Part shown: positions 58,608 through 64,000 of the stretch, piece after piece
Numbering within the stretch: the first letter of the stretch is position 1
Layout: each line of letters opens with the position of its first letter
NCBI GenBank assembly: GCA_930367215.1
Contig: OV884058.1
Coordinates: 202,510,208-202,574,207, forward strand
DNA from: Pollenia angustigena
Taxonomy: Eukaryota > Arthropoda > Insecta > Diptera > Polleniidae
Direction: 5' to 3'
Length of the DNA stretch: 64,000 nucleotides
Made by a program: the position numbers and the translations under genes
The notes under the pieces: generated by a model
The model's input: only the letters and a program-made list of their open reading frames with translations
Database searches by the model: none
What the model was told of the DNA's origin: nothing

Positions 58608-59512
58608 TGTTTTGAATAAATAAAATAACTTGACAACGATAGGCTTAAAAAAGCTTGATTAGTTTGTGAATTTCTTTGTTATTTTGTAAATTGATGACAG
58701 CATATTAAAAAAAAAAAATAAAAAAATATTCCAGACAGTTCTTTCATTTAATTTTCTAAACGAATATTGTTACCTCATTTTTTTTTTTGTTAACATGCAA
58801 GTACGATAAGGTATTGACTCTTCGCACGTGCTTTTGGTTAAACAATTTAAAGACTTTTGGTTTATTTGTAGGCAGTATTGGTAGGCTGGCGACTTTTTAC
58901 TTGGAAGAAGAAAAACAAGTGACCTTGATCATGCATTCGGTGACATTTGATATGCACTTGACAACTTAATAGTTGTCGAATAGTTTATTTGCAAGATAAA
59001 ACTTGGTGAATTAGTTAAATTACAACAATTTTTGAGTTCAAAGTTACGGTTAATTTTTATATTTGGTAGTAAATTATTTTAGTTAAATAGATTCACAAAA
59101 CTTTGCAAACAGGATTTATAGCTTTTACCATAAATTTGAAATTTTTGTTTGGGGCGGAAAAAACCCCCAATATATATGGGAGCCCAGAAAAATTTTCTGT
59201 TAAAGAATTCTTAAATGCGTACTTTAAAAAAATAGGAGAAATATTAAAATATTAGAAATTTGGATATCAAATAGATCTATTTCGGATTCAGCGTTAAGTC
59301 CCAATTTTCCATATATTTTAAAAAAAATTTTAATAAATGTTTTTGTTTTACAAAATATTTTTTAAAGAAGTAATAAAATTTTTTTAATATTTTTCAATTT
59401 CCTATAAGCAAAATAGTGAAAGTTGTTTATTTTGCGTAAAATCAGAGTGACATAGATTTCAAATTAAAATTCTCCGAACTCATATTTAGTATACAATTTC
59501 TTATTTTCTTAC
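58608..59512. other. no gene recognised
   Basis: AT-rich. The 60-codon ORF at 58787 (+) has no recognisable features. Confidence 0.5.
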
Positions 59513-59765
59513 TGTTGGAGGCACGCCAGCCTAGGGTAACTTTTAGTGACTTCCAAGGGGACTTTGAATAAAACACATGAGTTTCATAAAAATTTAATTT
59601 ATTCAACCAATGTATTTCTATTAAAATTCCTAAATAAATAACATTAATTAGGAAGTGAATAATTACAAATTATATTAATGTTTATACATACTTTTTGGTT
59701 TGGAAACCACTAAGAAAATGTAACAAAATTTTAAATTCAATATGTATGTTATCTGGCCACTGACA
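59513..59765 (-). repeat. probable 3' LTR of the BEL/Pao element
   Basis: On the minus strand the segment begins TGTCAGTGGCC and ends GCCTCCAACA, giving TGT...ACA borders. It contains AATAAA at 59603-59598 about 85 bases before its end, and lies about 140 bases downstream of the pol stop codon. The 5' LTR is outside the window, so the borders cannot be confirmed by comparison. Confidence 0.6.
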
Positions 59766-59907
59766 ACTTTAAGCTCTGGAACTTACTAATTAATAAAATG
59801 GCAGATCAATTTGGCTCCCAAATATGGCTTTTTAGTACTATCTTTTTAGTTTCGTTAAAAATTAAATATTCACAATCAGAAAAATATGAAAAAGTCTATG
59901 TTTAAAA
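59766..59907 (-). other. spacer between pol and the LTR
   Basis: Non-coding. No strong polypurine tract is seen directly before the LTR (CCAGAGCTTAAAGT only). Confidence 0.5.
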
Positions 59908-62900
59908 TTAAGAGCTACCAGACGGATCATCTGAACTTAGGGTTTTTGGTAGTGGCGCTAACATTCCCCCCGCAGTATGGCAAGAAGCATCTTCGCTGGC
60001 AGACTTCTGTTGGTGAGCAACTTCCAAAATAGCCAGCTTAGCCGTAGGTCTCTCAAGTACACCTTGCTGAGTAAGCACCTTTGCGCTACGTACTTGACCG
60101 TCACTTGCCAACCTAACTTCTAAGACTTTACCACGTAGCCACACATTTCGAGGAAGGGATGGATCCACAATGATTACCAAATCCCCCTGACATAAAGGTT
60201 TTGGTCGGTCATGCCACTTTGACCTACAAGTTAAAGATGGCAAAAATTGATTCAGCCATTTTTTCCAGAAAATATTGGCATACTGTTGTGATATAAGCCA
60301 ACTTTGTTTTAGTAATATGCCACTATCATCACAAATTGTCAAAGGCTTCAGTCCTGAAGAGGAACCCACTAGGAAGTGATTTGGAGTTAATGCTTCATCA
60401 GATTCAGCATCTACAGGAACATAGGCTAGGGGCCTTGAATTTATAATGTTCTCTATCTCTACCAGCATACTTTGCAAAAGCTCATCGCTTGGTGACCTTG
60501 AAGGCATAATTTGATATAAAATTGTTTTAACTGATCGTACTAGACGTTCCCAAGCTCCACCCATGTGAGGTGATGCAGGAGGATTAAAATTCCATTTTGT
60601 TGTGGTGGTAGTAAAAGATTTAACCAACTCATCTTTATCAACATCGGACCAAGCTTCACGAAGTTCCCGTTCAGCACCAACAAAATTTGTGCCGTTATCG
60701 CTGTAGAATTCATGTGGAATCCCGCGACGTGCCATAAAGTTACGAATGGCTAAGATACAGGAGCTGGTTGTTAAAGAATGTGCCACCTCGACGTGGACTG
60801 CCCTGATAGTTAGACAAGTAAACAAACATCCATAGCGTTTTTCTTTATGCCTATTAACAACGACCATAATTGGACCAAAAAAATCCACTCCAGTATATGT
60901 AAATGGCGCAACGAATGAAGCTACACGAGCACGCGGCAATTCCGCCATTTGTGGGTTATTAGGTACTGCCTTCTTAATTTTGCACATTTGGCAGGAACGA
61001 ACTACAGATTTATATGTTGCACGAAGTTTTGAAATAGAAAATTTTTGTCTGACTTCGTTGACAACAGTCTCATGATTCATATGATGATAATTGTTGTGAT
61101 AATGTAGCAAAATAAGTTTTGTAATTTGACTTTTTCTAGGCAGAATTATTGGACGTTTTTGTTCTAGTGGAATATCCGCTTTGTCGATTCTGCCGTGGAC
61201 TCGTAATATACCGTGCTCCAAATATGGGCTTTTGTTGTAAATATCGCTGGATTTATGTATGACCAAATTAGAATTTAATAGAGAAATTTCATTAGAATAT
61301 TTTTCAAGCTGAGCCTGCTTATATAAAATATTTTCAGCGCATTTAAGTTCGTCTTGTGTTAATTCACCTTTTTGTTTATTAATTAAACGACAATTTTGTA
61401 TAAAACGAAGCGCATAGCCTGCAGCACGAATGATTCGATTCCACTTTGAAAACCTTAAAACGTCGAATATTGGTTCACTCTTTGTTATTATAAATGCATG
61501 GTGCACACTCTCTTCTTCCGTAGATTCTGATATTGGAACTGATTTTGGCCATTCATATTCTGGAAGACGTAAAAATGCAGGTCCTTCAAACCATCTAGAG
61601 GAGTTCGAAAACTTTGGAATTTTTGACCATTTAGTAGCATCATCAGCAACGTTTTGCTTGCTTGAGATCCATCTCCAGTCTTTGATCGATGACAGTTCTA
61701 AAATCTCTGTTATGCGAAAGGCAACAAATTGATTGTACCTACGGTGATCGGAATTTAACCAACTTAACACTGTTTTGGAGTCAGTCCAAAAATATTTTTT
61801 ATTAATTATTAAATTATGATTCTCTGATACATATTTTGCAAAACGAGACCCTATTAGGGCGGCCATTAGTTCGAGGCGTGGCACTGATATTATCTTCATA
61901 GGCGCGACTCTAGTTTTTGCTCCGATAATTGAGCAGATAACGTCATCACCATTTCTTAATCGAAAATAACATACGGCTGCGTATCCGTCCTTACTTGCAT
62001 CCACAAAGGTGTGTAGTTGAACTTCAGTGTTGTTGTAGCTCTTGAAATGTTTTAAATAACAACGAGGAATTTTTATTGCTTCTATTTCGGGTAAACTACT
62101 AACCCATTTAGCCCATTTGGTTGTTGTTTCACGGGAAATTTTTTCATCCCAATCTATTTTTGATCGCCATACATCTTGCATAATTACTTTAACATACATC
62201 ACAATATGTCCTATTAGACCAAGAGGGTCGTAGATTGACATCACTAATCGCAACATTTCTCTTTTTGTTGGTACGTTTTGCCCAGAAAAAATATCACTTT
62301 CTCTCAACCAAGGGGATATTTTAAACGTTATGACATCTTCCTGATGTTCCCAGAAAACACCTAAAACCTTTTCAACTTGCTTTTCATTATTTAGGTTTAA
62401 GCATTTAGAACCAAAGCTAGTTTCTGAGGAAATAGATTTCAACACTAACTTGCTGTTAGAAACCCAATTTCTTATATTAAAGCCTGCTTTCCGATGAACA
62501 TAAGCAATATCATTAATAATTTTTATAGCCTCTTCTGTATCATCTACGGATATGAGGAGATCGTCAACGTAGTGGTTTTCCTTAATTGCTTTTGCAGCTA
62601 GCGGAAATTAATTTTCAAATTTACTCGCGTTGAAATTTTTTATGTATTGGCAAATACTAGGGGCACATGTAGCTCCAAAAATCATAACATTCATAACAAA
62701 TACATCGGGACTCCTATCTTCCACACAGTTACGCCAAAGAAAACGTTGGGCATCACAATCTTCCGGCCTTATATGCACCTGGTGGAACATTTCCTCTATG
62801 TCACCACAAACAGCCACAGATTTCTGCCGAAATTTAAAAAGTATTGCAGGCAACGAGGCCAAATAATCAGGTCCCTTTAATAAATAAGAATTTAAGGACA

Positions 62901-64000
62901 TACCATTTGATGTGGCTGCCGCATCCCAAACAACCCTCGTTTTATTTGGTTTGTTTTTATTAAAAACCGCGAAAATTGGAAGGTACCACTTTTTCTTCTC
63001 ACCACGTATAATTTCCTCAGAATCAAGTTTACGAATATAACCCTTTGCCAAATATTTAGAAATGGTTTCTTTGAAAATAGTAAAAAGTTCTAAGTTCTGA
63101 CGCAATTTCCGTTCAAGGCAGATTAATCGTTTAAGTGCCATCTCATAACTATCAGGCATTTCAGTTAAATCAAACTTCCACAACAGAGGAACCTCGTAAT
63201 GCCCACACGGTTTATATTTTGTAAACCTTTTTAATAAATCTAACGCTCGCGTTTCACTTTCAGCTATAAGTGGGTTCTTTACACTAACTCCCACACTATC
63301 AAGTGAGTAAAAGCTTCGCACCAACTCATCTAATTTCTCTACTCTAGCAGAGCAATCGCATATATGAAAATTAAAATTGGTACTTGCCTTTTTACTTTCT
63401 GCAACAGTACCGTAAACAAACCATCCGAGTTTTGTACAAACAGCTACAGGCTCATTCGGTAATCCCTCACGGATTTTACTTGAAACTCCCAGATTAAAAT
63501 GATTTAATCCAATTAATATCTGCGGTACAGCATCATTGTAACTTTGCACCGGAAGATTTCGCAAGTGGCGATAGCTCTGCGATAATGCTTTGTAATTCAG
63601 TGATTGAATAGGCAAATTTAAAGATTTCACAGTAGAAACATCAATAGCTACACGTTTTTTATTACCACCTGAAATGTATACTTTTAGTTTTCTTGAGTTT
63701 TCTTCACTTCTTTCCATACCTCCTGTCCACCGCAAACATAATGGGCTTGGTACACCATCAATTTCTAATTGTTTTGCCAATGACTCATCCATCAGACTTA
63801 TAGATGACCCCTCGTCAACAAAGGCAAATGAATTAATTGTTTTATTTTTTCCAAATATTTTAATTGGAATTATTTTAAATAAAATATTTTTAATTTGTTC
63901 ACTATGTGTATTATTAACTTCTTTATTTGGTAAATCGGTGTTTTTACTTTTATTTTGATTTGTCATTTCATTTGCTGTATTTGCCGATGTAGAATATCGA
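59908..64000 (-). pseudogene. pol: BEL/Pao retrotransposon pol polyprotein, one premature stop, 5' part outside the window
   Basis: One frame runs from the window edge to a stop at 59908, broken only by an in-frame TAA at 62610-62608. The order is that of BEL/Pao elements. The retropepsin-like domain (FVDEGSSISLMD, about 63820) is followed by the reverse transcriptase (KTRVVWDAAA about 62935, VAVCGDIEEMFHQV about 62800, catalytic YVDD at 62571-62560 just after the stop). RNase H follows (in the 845-codon downstream segment D149, E192, D222), then the HHCC zinc finger (H450 to C485/C488). The integrase core has a DDE-type triad (D521, D583, E633). The C-terminal region is typical of BEL integrases. 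The frame stays open upstream of the ATG at 63966, so gag or more pol lies beyond 64000. Apart from the nonsense codon the domains look complete, which suggests a fairly recent insertion. Confidence 0.9.

Noticed and set aside
61430..63958. Plus-strand ORFs opposite the retrotransposon pol
   Set aside because: Antisense shadows of a long conserved coding region on the other strand.

Overview
The window looks like gene-poor, repeat-rich, AT-rich DNA from a higher fly (Diptera, probably a cyclorrhaphan/calyptrate). The grounds are two small intron-bearing genes for Ala/Pro-rich secreted proteins of the insect cuticle type, a BEL/Pao retrotransposon, decayed hAT and LINE coding remnants, and many dispersed repeats whose ends read like TATACCC and AGTAAGAGTGCTATATTCGGC, a style that I associate with fly genomes. 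The species assignment is inference; no host housekeeping gene is visible.

Layout. 1-3.4 kb: a tRNA-like SINE head, then a two-exon secreted Ala/Pro-rich protein gene on the minus strand (1416-2734). 3.5-22.2 kb: one nested block of transposons. An outer hAT-type element (3549-22155, 8-bp target duplication TGTCGTAT) contains a second DNA transposon with about 40-bp terminal inverted repeats (5220-21041, CATC duplication). The coding region of that second element is split by a third, a 13.1-kb almost perfect palindrome (6422-19535, AGTT duplication). Removing the palindrome plus one AGTT restores the reading frame exactly. 22.2-30.3 kb: short inverted-repeat elements (MITEs), including a piggyBac-type one with TTAA ends, a large inverted repeat at 27.7-29.0 kb and hAT crumbs. 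30.4-32.2 kb: 3.3 near-identical 560-bp tandem units, each containing a tRNA-like SINE. 32.6-34.3 kb: a decayed hAT-like (ZMYM/THAP12-like) transposase. 35.9-38.0 kb: a hAT MITE with another inverted repeat inside it. 39.9-41.7 kb: a LINE reverse-transcriptase pseudogene carrying a cleanly inserted TA-flanked MITE. 42.8-44.2 kb: a foldback element with a 9-bp target duplication. 45.3-46.0 kb: a dispersed repeat. 46.3-47.0 kb: a second two-exon secreted Pro/Ala/His-rich protein gene on the minus strand. 48.4-58.6 kb: dense tandem and dispersed repeats, two hAT MITEs with 8-bp duplications, and MITEs with 3-bp duplications. 59.5-64.0 kb: the 3' part of a BEL/Pao retrotransposon on the minus strand (LTR, integrase, RNase H, RT, protease), with one premature stop and its 5' end outside the window.

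The only likely host genes are the two secreted-protein genes. They share an unusual structure: a six-codon first exon, a phase-0 intron inside the signal peptide, and all remaining coding sequence in exon 2. The rest is transposon archaeology. Several insertions can be dated relative to each other because target-site duplications and restored reading frames can be read directly.
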